Positions 1 to 9,119 of a stretch of DNA of 64,000 bases are shown here, in pieces. The notes beneath the pieces were generated by a model. The model made no database searches and was not told the origin of the DNA. It saw only the letters and a list, made by a program, of their open reading frames with translations. Position 1 is the first letter of the stretch. Each line of letters opens with the position of its first letter. The stretch comes from a bacterium (GTDB taxonomy: Bacteria > Pseudomonadota > Gammaproteobacteria > Burkholderiales > Burkholderiaceae_C): assembly GCA_030824555.1 (NCBI GenBank), contig JAVBXK010000040.1, positions 1 through 64,000 of the forward strand. Reading direction: 5' to 3'. A program made the position numbers and the translations under genes.

Positions 1-67
1 GGTTGGCCAGCGTGGCGGGGGGGAGGGGGAGGGTGCTGAAGTCAGCGGAGGCGGCAGGAGAAGTCAT
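1..67 (-). CDS. 5' end of a probable DEAD-box RNA helicase (partial, runs off the left edge)
   Basis: An ATG on the minus strand at 65-67 opens a frame that stays open to the window edge. The 22 visible residues (MTSPAASADFSTLPLPP, then ATLAN) look like the N-terminus of DbpA/RhlE-type helicases, where a short leader ending in F-S-T-L-x-L-P is followed by the Q-motif region. A purine-rich stretch lies just upstream on the coding strand. No catalytic motif is in view, so the family call rests on leader resemblance alone and is tentative. Confidence 0.45.
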   Translation of the reverse strand, partial: MTSPAASADFSTLPLPPATLAN

Positions 68-200
68 GCCGGATTATCGGTGGTGCGCCTGTTTGCTTGG
101 CTTCAGGTGCCATCGGTGCCTGGGATGAATGGCGACGGCACAGCCGCCGTACACGCGAGGGCCGCCACGGCATTGACGGCTTTTCTGGGTGACTCACCGT

Positions 201-971
201 CTACAGCGTGCTGAGCGTCGCAGTGGGAATGGTGTCGGTGTTGGTGATCACGCTGCGCTGTGGCAGGTAGTGAAGCAGCAGGTCTGTTTCCTTCTTGACC
301 ACGTTGTAGCACTCGCAACTCAGCGATTCAAGTTTCGACCGGTCAAGCACCTTGATCAGTCCGCGTGAGTATGAAATGACGCCCAGCTGCTGCAGTTTGG
401 ACGCGGCCTGGGTGACGCCCTCACGGCGAACGCCCAGCATGTTGCCAATGAATTCCTGTGTCATCGTCAAATGGTTGTGTGACAGGCGGTCCATGGACAG
501 CAGGAGCCAGCGGCAGAGCTGCTGGTCGATCGAATGGTGCCGGTTGCACACGGCGGTTTGCGACACCTGTGTGATCAGGGCCTGCGTGTAGCGCAGCATC
601 AGCATCAGCAGCTGGCCGTGGCGATTGAACTCTTCTTTCACCCGCAGCCTGGGGAGTCGATAGGCGAAACCCGCGCTTTGCACCAGCGAGCGGCTCGGCG
701 TGCTCTCGCCGCCCAGAAACAGCGTGATGCCCAGCAAGCCTTCGTTGCCCACCACGGAGATCGCGGTCGATGCCCCGTTTTCCATCAGGTATTGCAGCGA
801 GACGATGGAGTCGGTGGGGAAGTACACGTGACGCATGGGGCGCCGGGATTCATACAGCACCGCGCGCAACGGCAGTGGCACCAGTTCCAGGTAAGGGAAC
901 AAACGGCCTTGTACTTCGGGTGACAAGGCTGCCAGCAGGTGGTTGTGTTGCGGTAGGGGTTTGACGGACAT
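201..971 (-). CDS. Crp/Fnr-family transcriptional regulator
   Basis: A protein of 256 residues if translation starts at MSVKPLPQ; an upstream in-frame ATG at 1013 would add 14 residues but would overlap the stop of the next gene. Residues about 15-140 form a cyclic-nucleotide-binding-type beta-roll, and a C-terminal winged helix contains the recognition region LGVRREGVTQAASKLQQLGV. I see no Fnr-type N-terminal cysteine cluster, so iron-sulfur sensing is unlikely, and the effector cannot be read from sequence. Proteins of this subgroup (YPTDSIVSL, VGNEGLLG) are common in Burkholderiales and generally uncharacterised. It is the last gene in a minus-strand run after the exonuclease. Confidence 0.85.
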   Translation of the reverse strand: MSVKPLPQHNHLLAALSPEVQGRLFPYLELVPLPLRAVLYESRRPMRHVYFPTDSIVSLQYLMENGASTAISVVGNEGLLGITLFLGGESTPSRSLVQSAGFAYRLPRLRVKEEFNRHGQLLMLMLRYTQALITQVSQTAVCNRHHSIDQQLCRWLLLSMDRLSHNHLTMTQEFIGNMLGVRREGVTQAASKLQQLGVISYSRGLIKVLDRSKLESLSCECYNVVKKETDLLLHYLPQRSVITNTDTIPTATLSTL

Positions 972-1009
972 TGATGTGAAATTGGAACTGAATGGGCGAG
1001 GGTACACCC

Positions 1010-1633
1010 TCACCGCCCCAGCATGGCCTGCAGCTTGATAAACGCCAGCGCGGCCATCGTCGCGTCGTTGACCGGGTTGTGGGCGGCGCGTTGGGGCAGG
1101 CCCAGGTCGTTCATGAGGGTGGCCAGGCGCAGGTCGATGTGCGCGTCGGGGTTCTGTCTGTATTTGTGGTCGTAGTACAGGCCGGACACTTCGATCTGCT
1201 CGTTCGGCAGCGGAATGCCGATGACCGGCTGCACCAACCGGTTGAGCATGGCGATGTCGAACTCCAGAAAGTACCCCACCAACGGGCGCGAGCCTATGAA
1301 GTGCAGCACCTGTCTAGCCACATCAAGCGGGTCCTGGCCGTGTTCGGCCAGGTCGCTTTCCAGCAGCTGGTGGATGCGCACGCTGTCGGCCCCCATGGGC
1401 GAGCGGCTGGCATCGGGTTTGACCAGCACTTCCAGCTTCTGGCTGGTCAGCACGCGCTGGCCTTCCAGACGCACGGCCCCCACTTTGATGATGTGGTCGT
1501 GCTGGCGATCCAGCCCAGTGGTTTCGCAGTCGATGCTGACCCACTCACCGGGGGGCGGGGGGGCAAACAGGAATTCATATGCCGGGTCGCGCAGTCGGCT
1601 GCGGTACCAGGTGCGTTTCAGCTTGTTCAGCAT
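1010..1633 (-). CDS. DEDDh 3'-5' exonuclease, DnaQ/PolC-epsilon-like
   Basis: A 207-residue protein starting at MLNKLKRTW. The exonuclease motif I is SIDCETTGLD, and motif III is HNPVNDA, giving the DEDDh catalytic set of two acidic residues, histidine and aspartate. It is a stand-alone proofreading-type domain with no polymerase or UvrC fusion. The start chosen leaves a 25-base gap from the stop of the upstream CBS/DUF294 gene; a longer frame from 1687 would overlap that gene. In many beta- and gamma-proteobacteria this exonuclease sits directly after the DUF294 protein and the acetate symporter, as here. The function of that pairing is not established. Confidence 0.85.
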   Translation of the reverse strand: MLNKLKRTWYRSRLRDPAYEFLFAPPPPGEWVSIDCETTGLDRQHDHIIKVGAVRLEGQRVLTSQKLEVLVKPDASRSPMGADSVRIHQLLESDLAEHGQDPLDVARQVLHFIGSRPLVGYFLEFDIAMLNRLVQPVIGIPLPNEQIEVSGLYYDHKYRQNPDAHIDLRLATLMNDLGLPQRAAHNPVNDATMAALAFIKLQAMLGR

Positions 1634-1658
1634 GCGGCCTCCGGCAGGTTCGTGTGGC

Positions 1659-3485
1659 TCACATGGTCTCCAGCTTGAAATGGACACGCAGGTGCTGCTT
1701 GAAGCGCTTGATGATGGCCAGTGAGTCTTTGAGCAAATCGCGCTCCAGTGTGCCCAGCTCTGACAGGCGCACCTGGTTGTGCGGTGCTTCGCCCATCTGG
1801 TCCTGTCGCAGGTTGTTTTTGAGCTTCAGCCCCATGAGGAACTGGAGTGCGTCGATCAGATCGCGTGCCAGGGCTGCGTCCAGGTGTTCGCGCCCGGCCA
1901 GTTGGTGGATGCGCTCGGTGGTGCGCAGGGCGTCGATGTGGTACTCCAGCGCCAAGGCACGTATGCCGTGCACGATGGGGAAGGTGCCCAGTTTTTTCAG
2001 ATCGAATGCCTGCTCTTCACGGCCGCGCAGTGTGGTCAGGCGGTCCCACCAGGTGCCGGGTTCCGAAAACTGGTCGATGGCGCTGGCAAAGCGGGCCAGC
2101 AGCGCATGGCTGCCGCCGAACAGGCCTTCCAGGTGTTTGCGGGCGGCTTGCAGCAGGCCCACGTCGCCTGCCACGGCGCGTGCATCCATGAAGATGGCCA
2201 GGTGCATGGGGCCGTCGGCGTGCGAACCCAGCAACCAGTCGGCAATGGTGGCCTTGAACTCGCTCAGCGGCTGGCGCCACAGGGGGTTGGTCAGCATGAT
2301 GTTGCCTGGGCAGGGCGGGTAACCAAAGGAGGCCAGTGCGTCGTTGAACTGGCGGGCCACGTCGCCAAGGCCAGGCCATTCGAAGCCGTCGCGCAGGATC
2401 AGGGCGTTGTCCTGGTCGGTTTTCAGGATCTGTTCGCCCCGACCCTCGCTGCCCATGACGATGAGGCAGCTGTTTTGTTCCAGCTCGGGTGGGGCCACGA
2501 ATGACCACAGTTTGGTGAAGATCTGGCTGTTGAGTTCGCTCACCAAAGTCGAAATGACCTCGATCTTCACGCCGCCGTTGTGCAGCAGGTTGATCAAGCC
2601 GTCCATCTGACGCGCAGCGGTCTGCAGCTCGGCCACGTCGGTGGCTTGTTGGACCTGCAGCGCGATGATGTGCGAGTGGTTGGAGATGAAACTCATCAGG
2701 TCGAGCTGGGACAGCACGCCCAGAATGGCTTCGCCATCGCGCACCAGCACGCGGTGCACGCGGTGGCGGATCATGACCAGCAGCGCGTCGAACAGTTCGG
2801 TGTCGGGGGTGACTGAAATCAGGTCGAAGCGGGCCACATCGCGCACCGGCAACTGGTTGGGCGGCGTGGGGCGCAGCAGCGCGTCGCGCAGGTCGGTGGT
2901 GGTGAACATGCCGATGCGGGGTTGCCCGTCGGGGCCGGTGTCGTTGACCAGCGCATTGGTCAGTTTGCGGGCTGACAGGTCGGCACACAGGCTGACCAAG
3001 TCGGTGTGGCCGTCCACGAAGTAGGGTTTGCGTATGAACGCATCCCTTACCCGCACCATCATCAAAGACAAGAATTCGCGGCTCTTGTTGCCTTCCGACA
3101 CGGCGGACAGGCGGCGCGACATGTCTGCGAACAGCAGCGCACTGAACTGGCTGTTGCCTGCCACCAGGTCGCGCAGCGTGGCTTGCGGCAGCATGTAGGT
3201 GATGACCTCGTCCAGCGCGGTCAACACACTGGTGGTGCGCCCCGCCATGGCGGCACGGGCTGCAAAAAAATCGTCGGGGCCGTACACCGACACGACTTCA
3301 CCGGCCTCGGCGTGTTGCACGTGTCCCTTGATGACCACGTGAACGTGTGTGGCCACCATGTCCGGCCCCAGGATCAGCGTGCCTTTGGGGTAGTAGGCAA
3401 CGTCCATGGTGTCTCTGACCAGCTTGCGCTCGTGCGCGTTCAGGCAATCGAAAGGAGCGTGGCTGAAGTCGAATGAACTGGGCAT
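1659..3485 (-). CDS. cNMP-binding/CBS-domain protein with DUF294 putative nucleotidyltransferase
   Basis: A 608-residue cytoplasmic protein starting at MPSSFDFSHAPFD. The domains in order are a cyclic-nucleotide-binding beta-roll (about 20-140), a pair of CBS motifs (about 150-280, with DLRDALLRPTPPN and LGVLSQLDLM), the DUF294 nucleotidyltransferase core (MGSEGRGEQILKTDQDNALI, the typical G-S-x-G-R-x-E signature) and a DUF294 C-terminal helical domain. The family is thought to bind nucleotides and act as a sensor or modifier, but its target is unknown. It follows actP by 124 bases and precedes an exonuclease, an arrangement seen widely with acetate-responsive genes, so a role in regulating acetate use is plausible but inferred. 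Confidence 0.85.
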   Translation of the reverse strand: MPSSFDFSHAPFDCLNAHERKLVRDTMDVAYYPKGTLILGPDMVATHVHVVIKGHVQHAEAGEVVSVYGPDDFFAARAAMAGRTTSVLTALDEVITYMLPQATLRDLVAGNSQFSALLFADMSRRLSAVSEGNKSREFLSLMMVRVRDAFIRKPYFVDGHTDLVSLCADLSARKLTNALVNDTGPDGQPRIGMFTTTDLRDALLRPTPPNQLPVRDVARFDLISVTPDTELFDALLVMIRHRVHRVLVRDGEAILGVLSQLDLMSFISNHSHIIALQVQQATDVAELQTAARQMDGLINLLHNGGVKIEVISTLVSELNSQIFTKLWSFVAPPELEQNSCLIVMGSEGRGEQILKTDQDNALILRDGFEWPGLGDVARQFNDALASFGYPPCPGNIMLTNPLWRQPLSEFKATIADWLLGSHADGPMHLAIFMDARAVAGDVGLLQAARKHLEGLFGGSHALLARFASAIDQFSEPGTWWDRLTTLRGREEQAFDLKKLGTFPIVHGIRALALEYHIDALRTTERIHQLAGREHLDAALARDLIDALQFLMGLKLKNNLRQDQMGEAPHNQVRLSELGTLERDLLKDSLAIIKRFKQHLRVHFKLETM

Positions 3486-3609
3486 GTGCAAGGGGCTTTC
3501 TTCAAAGAAAAAAACTGCTGGCACCCGGCAGGGCAGCAGCAGTCTGTTTCGGTCCCGGCAGCAACCCATGAGGGGTTGCTTTCGGGGAGTTTACCGATGC
3601 ATATCGGGC

Positions 3610-5373
3610 TCAGTGGCCAGATGCGCCGGATGCGCCGATACCGGTTTCGGAACGGACCTGCTGAGCCATGAAGCCAGCGCGGTCTTTTTTGGCACGCTCG
3701 CTGTTGTCCAGAATGGAGAACAGCCAGATGCCGACAAAACCGATGGTCATGGAGAACAGGGCAGGCGAGGTGTAGGGGAACAGCGCCGAACCCTTGGGGT
3801 TGCCCAGCGTGGCTTCCCACACGGATGGCGACACCACTGTCAGCACCACGGAAGACAGCAGACCCAGGAAGCCGCCGATCACGGCACCCTTGGTGGTGCA
3901 GTCTTTCCACAGCACAGACATGAACAGCACAGGGAAGTTGGCCGATGCCGCGATGGCGAAGGCCAGGGACACCATGAACGCGATGTTCTGCTTCTCGAAC
4001 GCGATGCCCAGTGTCACAGCCAGGATGCCCAGTGCAACGGTGGTGTAGCGAGAGACTTTTAGCTCGGATGCGCTGTCTGCTTTGCCCTTCTTGATCACGG
4101 TAGCGTAGATGTCGTGAGACACGGCAGATGCGCCAGACAGTGTCAGGCCAGCCACCACAGCCAGAATGGTCGCGAACGCCACGGCAGAGATGAAGCCGAG
4201 GAACACGTTGCCACCCACGGCGTTGGCCAAGTGGATAGCAGCCATGTTGCCGCCGCCTTTCAGTACGCCCTTGGCATCCAGGAACTCTGGGTTGGTCAGC
4301 ACAAACGCGATGGCACCGAAACCGATGATGAACGTCAGGATGTAGAAGTAGCCGATCCAAGTGGTTGCCCACAGAACCGATTTACGTGCTTCCTTGGCGT
4401 TGGGCACGGTGAAGAAGCGCATCAGGATGTGTGGCAAACCAGCGGTACCGAACATCAGGGCCATACCGAAAGAGATGGCGGAGATGGGGTCTTTCACGAA
4501 CGAGCCAGGGCCCATGATGGAGAAGCCTGCAGCAGCAGCCTTGCCTGCCACCGCAGCTTCAGCCGCTGCCTGGTCCATGCCACCCTTCATCGCTTCTGCA
4601 ATCAGGGGTTTGGCGGCCAGTGCGGACTTGATTTCAACGGCTTTGGCGAACATGGCTTCAGGACTGAAACCAAATTGCAGCAGAACCATGAAAGCCATGA
4701 ACGATGCGCCACCCAGCAGCAAGCAGGCCTTGATGATCTGTACCCAGGTGGTGGCTGTCATGCCGCCGAACAGCACGTAAACCATCATCAGCGCACCCAC
4801 GATCACCACAGCGATGTAGTACTCCAGGCCGAACAGCAGCTTGATCAGCTGACCGGCACCCACCATCTGGGCGATCAGGTAGAACGCCACCACCACCAGC
4901 GTGCCGGAAGCAGCAAAAATGCGGACGGGGGTTTGTGCGAAACGGAAGGATGCCACGTCAGCGAACGTGAACATACCCAGGTTGCGCAGGCGCTCGGCCA
5001 TCAGGAACGTGACCACTGGCCAGCCGACCAGGAAACCGATGGAGTAGATCAGACCGTCGAAACCGCTGGCCATCACGGCTGCGGAAATACCCAGGAAAGA
5101 CGCGGCAGACATGTAGTCGCCCGCAATGGCCAAGCCGTTTTGGAAACCGGTGATGCCGCCACCGCCAGTGTAGAAGTCAGCGGCCGATTTGGTTTTGGCA
5201 GCGGCCCACTTGGTGATGAACAGTGTGCCGACCACGAAGGCCACGAACATGATGATCGCGGTCCAGTTGGTGGCTTGTTTTTCAGCCTGGCCCAGGTCTG
5301 CACCCGCAGCAAACGCACCAGCACTGGCGGTCACCAGGCCCAGCAGGGCCAAAATTTGGTTCGTGCGCTTCAC
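3610..5373 (-). CDS. actP: cation/acetate symporter ActP (sodium:solute symporter family)
   Basis: A 587-residue inner-membrane protein starting with GTG; the start overlaps the TGA of the DUF485 gene as GTGA, a translational-coupling arrangement. It opens with a cleavable signal-like segment ([21 protein letters not shown]), followed by about 13 membrane spans of the SSS family with blocks such as [23 protein letters not shown] and [17 protein letters not shown]-type loops. An alanine-rich insertion near residues 250-290 ([18 protein letters not shown]) makes it longer than E. coli ActP (549). It imports acetate and short carboxylates with a cation. In this locus it would recover acetate, the end product of ethanol oxidation. 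Confidence 0.93.
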   Translation of the reverse strand: MKRTNQILALLGLVTASAGAFAAGADLGQAEKQATNWTAIIMFVAFVVGTLFITKWAAAKTKSAADFYTGGGGITGFQNGLAIAGDYMSAASFLGISAAVMASGFDGLIYSIGFLVGWPVVTFLMAERLRNLGMFTFADVASFRFAQTPVRIFAASGTLVVVAFYLIAQMVGAGQLIKLLFGLEYYIAVVIVGALMMVYVLFGGMTATTWVQIIKACLLLGGASFMAFMVLLQFGFSPEAMFAKAVEIKSALAAKPLIAEAMKGGMDQAAAEAAVAGKAAAAGFSIMGPGSFVKDPISAISFGMALMFGTAGLPHILMRFFTVPNAKEARKSVLWATTWIGYFYILTFIIGFGAIAFVLTNPEFLDAKGVLKGGGNMAAIHLANAVGGNVFLGFISAVAFATILAVVAGLTLSGASAVSHDIYATVIKKGKADSASELKVSRYTTVALGILAVTLGIAFEKQNIAFMVSLAFAIAASANFPVLFMSVLWKDCTTKGAVIGGFLGLLSSVVLTVVSPSVWEATLGNPKGSALFPYTSPALFSMTIGFVGIWLFSILDNSERAKKDRAGFMAQQVRSETGIGASGASGH

Positions 5374-5678
5374 TTGGACACCGCCTTCTTGATTTCTTCG
5401 GTCAGGTCGTCGAATTCGCTGTTGGCGCGACGAACGTAGATGCCAGTGATGACGATGGTGAACACGATCACGAACAAGCCGACTGGCATGCCCACAGTCA
5501 TGACACCCGAGCCCAGCTTTTGCGACAGCAACTCTTTGTTGAAGGCAACCAGCAGGATGAAACCGTAGTAAACGATCATCATCAGCCAGGTGAGAATCCA
5601 GCCGAAGCTGGAACGCTTGGCTTTCAGTTCTTGATATTTCGGATGACTTGCAATCCGATTTGCCAGGTCCATTTCCAT
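5370..5678 (-). CDS. DUF485 small membrane protein (YjcH-like), partner of ActP
   Basis: A 102-residue protein with two membrane spans ([19 protein letters not shown] and [20 protein letters not shown]) and charged tails, the usual DUF485 layout. The family is almost always encoded immediately before an acetate symporter, and here the genes overlap by four bases. Its biochemical role is unknown; it may aid assembly or regulation of the symporter. The ATG at 5678 is preceded by a purine-rich GAGGAGCCCC segment, a good ribosome-binding site. Confidence 0.9.
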   Translation of the reverse strand: MEMDLANRIASHPKYQELKAKRSSFGWILTWLMMIVYYGFILLVAFNKELLSQKLGSGVMTVGMPVGLFVIVFTIVITGIYVRRANSEFDDLTEEIKKAVSK

Positions 5679-5796
5679 GGGGGCTCCTCATATTGGTTGA
5701 CTCCCGTCCAGACCATGCCGCTTGCTGACGATACAGCTCGCAACACACAGCCCCGGGAGTTGAAGGGATACTAGGTAGACCCCATTACCAAGTTCT

Positions 5797-5870
5797 TACG
5801 GAAGAGCCCTCGATGTCACTGCAATCATTGGGGTTTTCCCTCGATTTGCGTGCTTTATCAGGGTTTTCCC
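5797..5870 (-). promoter_or_regulatory. candidate operator repeats upstream of the DUF485-actP operon
   Basis: GGGTTTTCCC occurs twice as an exact direct repeat at 5831-5840 and 5861-5870, exactly 30 bases apart, about three helical turns. The match extends 3' as TCGATTT and GTAGATTT. A degenerate inverted copy (TTACGGAAGAGCCCT) lies at 5797-5811. The spacing suggests cooperative binding of a dimeric activator on one DNA face. Acetate symporter operons are often controlled by the CrbS/CrbR two-component system, but the regulator here is not in the window. Confidence 0.45.
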
Positions 5871-5882
5871 GTAGATTTGAGC

Positions 5883-6758
5883 TCATCCTGCTGTCAACAG
5901 GTACGCCAGCTCGGCATCAGTGAAGCCTGCGCGCTTGCGTGCGGCCTCATTGAACGGAGGCCTCAGTCTGGGGGCCTGGTACCGCGTTGCCAGCGTGCGG
6001 TAGTGCCCGATCGGGTCCAACCCTTGCTGCAGGCACAGCCAGCCATACCAGTGGTTGCCGATGGCCACGTGACCCACTTCATCGCGCAGGATGATGTCCA
6101 GCAGGTCGCACAGCACCAGCGCATCTGGCGCGCTTGACGCCCCCTTTGCGTTGGGTACGCCCACTTTGCGCAGTTTGGCCTGGATGAGTGGTGTGGCATC
6201 CAGTCCCCTGGCTTCCAGCGTGCGGGGCACCAGCGCCATGCGGGCCGTGATGTCGTGCGCCGTTTTTTCGCACATGGCCCACAGGCCGTCATGGGCGGGG
6301 AAGTCGCCATACCGATGGGCCTGGCCTGTCAGGTCATGCAGTGTCTGCAAGTGGTCGTGTAGCAGGGTGAAGTGATACGCCTCTTCCGCTGCCACGCGCA
6401 GCCAGTCGCGGTAAAACGGTTCTGGCATGCCCGCAAAGCGCCACACCGCGTCCAGCGCGAGGTTGATGGCGTTGAACTCGATGTGGCAAATGGCGTGCAG
6501 CAGGGCTGCGCGGCCTTCCAGCGTGAACGGCGATCGCGTGGGCACGTGGGCCGGGTCGATCAGTTCGGGCCGATCGGGTCTGCCGGGCAATTTCTGGTGT
6601 GCCACGGGTGCCACCGTGGTTTGGGTGTCGATGTGAATCAAGCCACCTTCGCAGGCCTTGAACAGTGCGGTGACCTGTGCGCATTTGGTGGCGGGGTCTG
6701 CCACGAGCAAGGCATCCAGCGCCTGCTGGCGCAGGCAAGTGGGGGTGTTGGCATCCAT
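5883..6758 (-). CDS. DUF455 ferritin-like domain protein
   Basis: A 291-residue protein starting at MDANTPTCL; an alternative ATG eight codons upstream at 6782 would overlap the divergent carbonic anhydrase start. It has the DUF455 pattern of a helical ferritin-like bundle carrying E-x-x-H pairs: HIEFNAINLALDAVWRF, VAAEEAYHFTLLHDHL and LRDEVGHVAIGNHWY. These provide Glu/His ligands for a di-metal site. Function is not known; related proteins are fused or linked to tRNA-modifying or rhodanese enzymes in other bacteria. It is transcribed divergently from the gamma-carbonic anhydrase with only 16 bases between start codons, so the two promoters must lie partly inside the opposite genes. Confidence 0.85.
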   Translation of the reverse strand: MDANTPTCLRQQALDALLVADPATKCAQVTALFKACEGGLIHIDTQTTVAPVAHQKLPGRPDRPELIDPAHVPTRSPFTLEGRAALLHAICHIEFNAINLALDAVWRFAGMPEPFYRDWLRVAAEEAYHFTLLHDHLQTLHDLTGQAHRYGDFPAHDGLWAMCEKTAHDITARMALVPRTLEARGLDATPLIQAKLRKVGVPNAKGASSAPDALVLCDLLDIILRDEVGHVAIGNHWYGWLCLQQGLDPIGHYRTLATRYQAPRLRPPFNEAARKRAGFTDAELAYLLTAG

Positions 6759-6774
6759 CCCTACAATTCTAGGC

Positions 6775-7299
6775 ATGAGCATTTATCAACTTGATTCCAT
6801 TGCCCCCCGCGTCGATTCCAGCGCCTGGGTGGCTGACAGTGCCGAGGTCATGGGCAACGTGACCCTGGCCGCCGACAGCAACGTCTGGTTTGGCGTGGTG
6901 ATCCGTGGCGACAACGAGCCCATCACCATCGGCGAAGGCAGCAACATACAAGATGCCAGCGTGTTGCACAGCGACCATGGCAAACCGCTGACCGTGGGCA
7001 ACCGTGTGACCGTGGGCCACGGCGTGATGTTGCACGGCTGCACGGTGGGCGACGAAAGCCTGATCGGCATCGGTGCGGTGGTACTCAACGGTGCGGTCAT
7101 CGGCAACAACTGCCTGGTGGGCGCGGGTGCGCTGGTGACCGAGGGCAAGGTGTTCCCCGATGGCAGCATGATCGTCGGCAGCCCCGCGCGCGTGGTGCGC
7201 CAGTTGACACCCGAGCAAATGGACGGCTTGCGCCAGAGCGCGCAGCACTACATCGACAATGCCCACCGCTTCAAGGCCGGGTTGAAAAAATTGGCCTGA
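6775..7299 (+). CDS. gamma-class carbonic anhydrase family protein (YrdA/PaaY-like)
   Basis: A 174-residue left-handed beta-helix protein starting at MSIYQLDSIAPRVD. Hexapeptide repeats run through residues 15-140, and the metal-binding histidines lie in VLHSDHGKPLTVGNRVTVGH and VMLHGCTVGDES, matching the three-histidine site of the family. It is trimeric in characterised homologues and either hydrates CO2 or acts as a metal-dependent acyl-CoA thioesterase; sequence alone does not decide between these. The downstream Hsp33 gene follows after 22 bases on the same strand, so they may be co-transcribed. Confidence 0.9.
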   Translation: MSIYQLDSIAPRVDSSAWVADSAEVMGNVTLAADSNVWFGVVIRGDNEPITIGEGSNIQDASVLHSDHGKPLTVGNRVTVGHGVMLHGCTVGDESLIGIGAVVLNGAVIGNNCLVGAGALVTEGKVFPDGSMIVGSPARVVRQLTPEQMDGLRQSAQHYIDNAHRFKAGLKKLA

Positions 7300-7321
7300 T
7301 GCCCACAGGAAAGAACACGTT

Positions 7322-8314
7322 TTGTCCGAGTTACACAAATTCATTTTCGAAGGCCTGCCCGTGCGGGGCATGTTGGTGCGCCTGACCGATTCATGGCGCG
7401 ACATCCTGACGCGCCGCGAGCAAGCCGGCGGTTACCCCCAGGCAGTGGCCGAGTTGCTGGGCGAAATGACGGCCGCGGCCACGCTGATGCAAGCCAACAT
7501 CAAGTTCAACGGCGCATTGGTGCTGCAGGTCATGGGCGATGGGCCTGTGAAGCTGGCCGTGGCCGAGGTGCAGCCCGACCTCAGTTTGCGCGCCACCGCC
7601 AAGGTGGTGGGCGAGGTGGCCGATGCCGCGCTGGGGCCGGTCAAGCTCAGCGACATGGTCAACGTCAACAACCAAGGTCGTTGCGCTATCACGCTCGACC
7701 CCAAGGATCGCAAACCTGGCCAGCAGCCCTACCAGGGCGTGGTGCCGCTGTATGGCGATCACCACGAAAAGCTCGAAAAACTCAGCGACGTGATCGAGCA
7801 CTACATGCTGCAAAGCGAGCAACTCGATACCCGCCTGGTGCTGGCCGCCAACGACCAGATCGCAGCGGGGCTGTTGATCCAGCGCTTGCCGCTGCAAGGC
7901 GCGTCCAACTTGGCGGCCAGCGGCGTGGCGCGGGCCGATGAAGACCAGATCGGCCTGAACGAGGATTACAACCGCATCGCCATCCTGGCCGCCAGTCTGA
8001 AGCCGGAAGAGCTGCTGACGCTGGACGCCCAAACCATCCTGCACCGCCTGTTCTGGGAAGAGGATGTGCGCCTGTTCGAGCCGCTGGCGGGCGACAGCGG
8101 CCCCCGGTTTGCCTGCACCTGCTCCCGCGAGCGCGTGGGCAGCATGCTGCGCAGCCTGGGCACGGCTGAAATCGAGTCCATACTGGCCGAGCAGGGGCAG
8201 GTCGAGGTGGGTTGTGATTTCTGTGGCGCGCAATACCGGTTCGACCCGGTGGATGCCGCACACCTGTTCACCACCGCTGTGGCCGCACCACCGGTGGATT
8301 CAGGTCCCCACTGA
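7322..8314 (+). CDS. hslO: redox-regulated chaperone Hsp33
   Basis: A 330-residue cytoplasmic holdase chaperone that is activated by oxidation and heat. The N-terminal half has the Hsp33 fold (FIFEGLPVRGMLVRLTDSW, GEMTAAATLMQANIKF). The C-terminal zinc centre is complete: CTCS at about residue 264 and CDFC at about 297 provide the four cysteines that form disulfides on activation. The start is TTG, with AGGAAAG about nine bases upstream and no in-frame ATG nearby that keeps the conserved N-terminus. Its last 47 bases overlap the 3' end of the convergent NadR/Ttd14-like ATPase gene. Confidence 0.92.
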   Translation: MSELHKFIFEGLPVRGMLVRLTDSWRDILTRREQAGGYPQAVAELLGEMTAAATLMQANIKFNGALVLQVMGDGPVKLAVAEVQPDLSLRATAKVVGEVADAALGPVKLSDMVNVNNQGRCAITLDPKDRKPGQQPYQGVVPLYGDHHEKLEKLSDVIEHYMLQSEQLDTRLVLAANDQIAAGLLIQRLPLQGASNLAASGVARADEDQIGLNEDYNRIAILAASLKPEELLTLDAQTILHRLFWEEDVRLFEPLAGDSGPRFACTCSRERVGSMLRSLGTAEIESILAEQGQVEVGCDFCGAQYRFDPVDAAHLFTTAVAAPPVDSGPH

Positions 8315-9119
8315 CCCCCTGTGTGGGTGGCCGGTTGGCCACGAGGCGCGAGAACATCTGGCGCTCGCAGGCGGGGTCGTCACAGCATTCGCAGGGGGAT
8401 GCATATTTGCGGTATTTTTGCTGCTTACCGCTTATGCTGATTGCATTGTTTGCTTCTTTTTCAATTGCATTTTGCACGGGTACCGCCCAGGCATCGGCAG
8501 GTGCATGCCGCATCAAGTGACCGGCAATGGCCTGCAACGCAGCCGCCACACGCGCCGAGTCTGTGCCGTAGACCGTTTGGTACGGCAACTGCCGGACATC
8601 CATCTGCTGGCGCAGCAGGGTGTCGACGGCCATTTGCGTGGCAGGGCCATCGCGCAGCGAGCCGTCGGCTTGCCAGGGCAGGTCCAGCCCCATCAGCAGG
8701 TTGAGTGGCGGCAGGTGGTGGGGCGGCGTGTCCGATACCAGTGCAGCCCCCGCCAAGCGAGGCGCTGCGTGAAACCCCAGTGCCATGGCGTACAGCGAGG
8801 GGTCGCCAAAGTAGTGGTCGCTGTACACCGCTGTCATCAACGGTGTGGTGTCGGCAATCAACCAGTGATGCAGGCTGTGCAGGTGTGCCGCATCGGTCAG
8901 CCATTGGGCCTGGATGTGGGCAATGTGCGCCTGTTCGTCGGCGCGTGGCGTGCGGCCATGCTGCGTGCACCAGTCACGCAGGTACTCGGGTACGTGGGTG
9001 ATCAGGGGCTGGGCATGTGGGGCGGGTAACGTGGCAAACGCCGCTTGCAAGTGCCTGTGCAGGGCCGCAGCCAGGGTGCTTTTGCCCGTGCTTTCGGCGC
9101 CCAGCAGCGCGATGATCAA
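8268..9119 (-). CDS. NadR/Ttd14-like AAA ATPase/kinase with C-terminal cysteine motif
   Basis: A 283-residue protein with a P-loop at the extreme N-terminus (LLGAESTGKST), as in the kinase domain of NadR. Residues 1-190 are the ATPase domain. The tail is unusual: a lysine/asparagine-rich, AT-rich segment (NAIEKEANNAISISG) is followed by the cysteine motif CECCDDPACERQMF. The AT-rich segment matches a dispersed repeat seen elsewhere in the window, suggesting a repeat was absorbed into the coding sequence. The start overlaps the stop of ftsB by four bases, so they are probably co-translated. The substrate is unknown. Confidence 0.75.
   Translation of the reverse strand: MIIALLGAESTGKSTLAAALHRHLQAAFATLPAPHAQPLITHVPEYLRDWCTQHGRTPRADEQAHIAHIQAQWLTDAAHLHSLHHWLIADTTPLMTAVYSDHYFGDPSLYAMALGFHAAPRLAGAALVSDTPPHHLPPLNLLMGLDLPWQADGSLRDGPATQMAVDTLLRQQMDVRQLPYQTVYGTDSARVAAALQAIAGHLMRHAPADAWAVPVQNAIEKEANNAISISGKQQKYRKYASPCECCDDPACERQMFSRLVANRPPTQGVSGDLNPPVVRPQRW
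8425..8480. repeat. dispersed AT-rich repeat inside the NadR-like gene
   Basis: The segment beginning TACCGCTTATGCTGATTGCA resembles intergenic copies at about 31717, 32887-32975, 51840 and 63110 (consensus TACCGCTT-N4-7-TGATT-N4-GTTTGCTAT). Its base composition differs sharply from the flanking coding sequence, and it encodes the odd Lys/Asn-rich linker of the ATPase. Confidence 0.5.
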
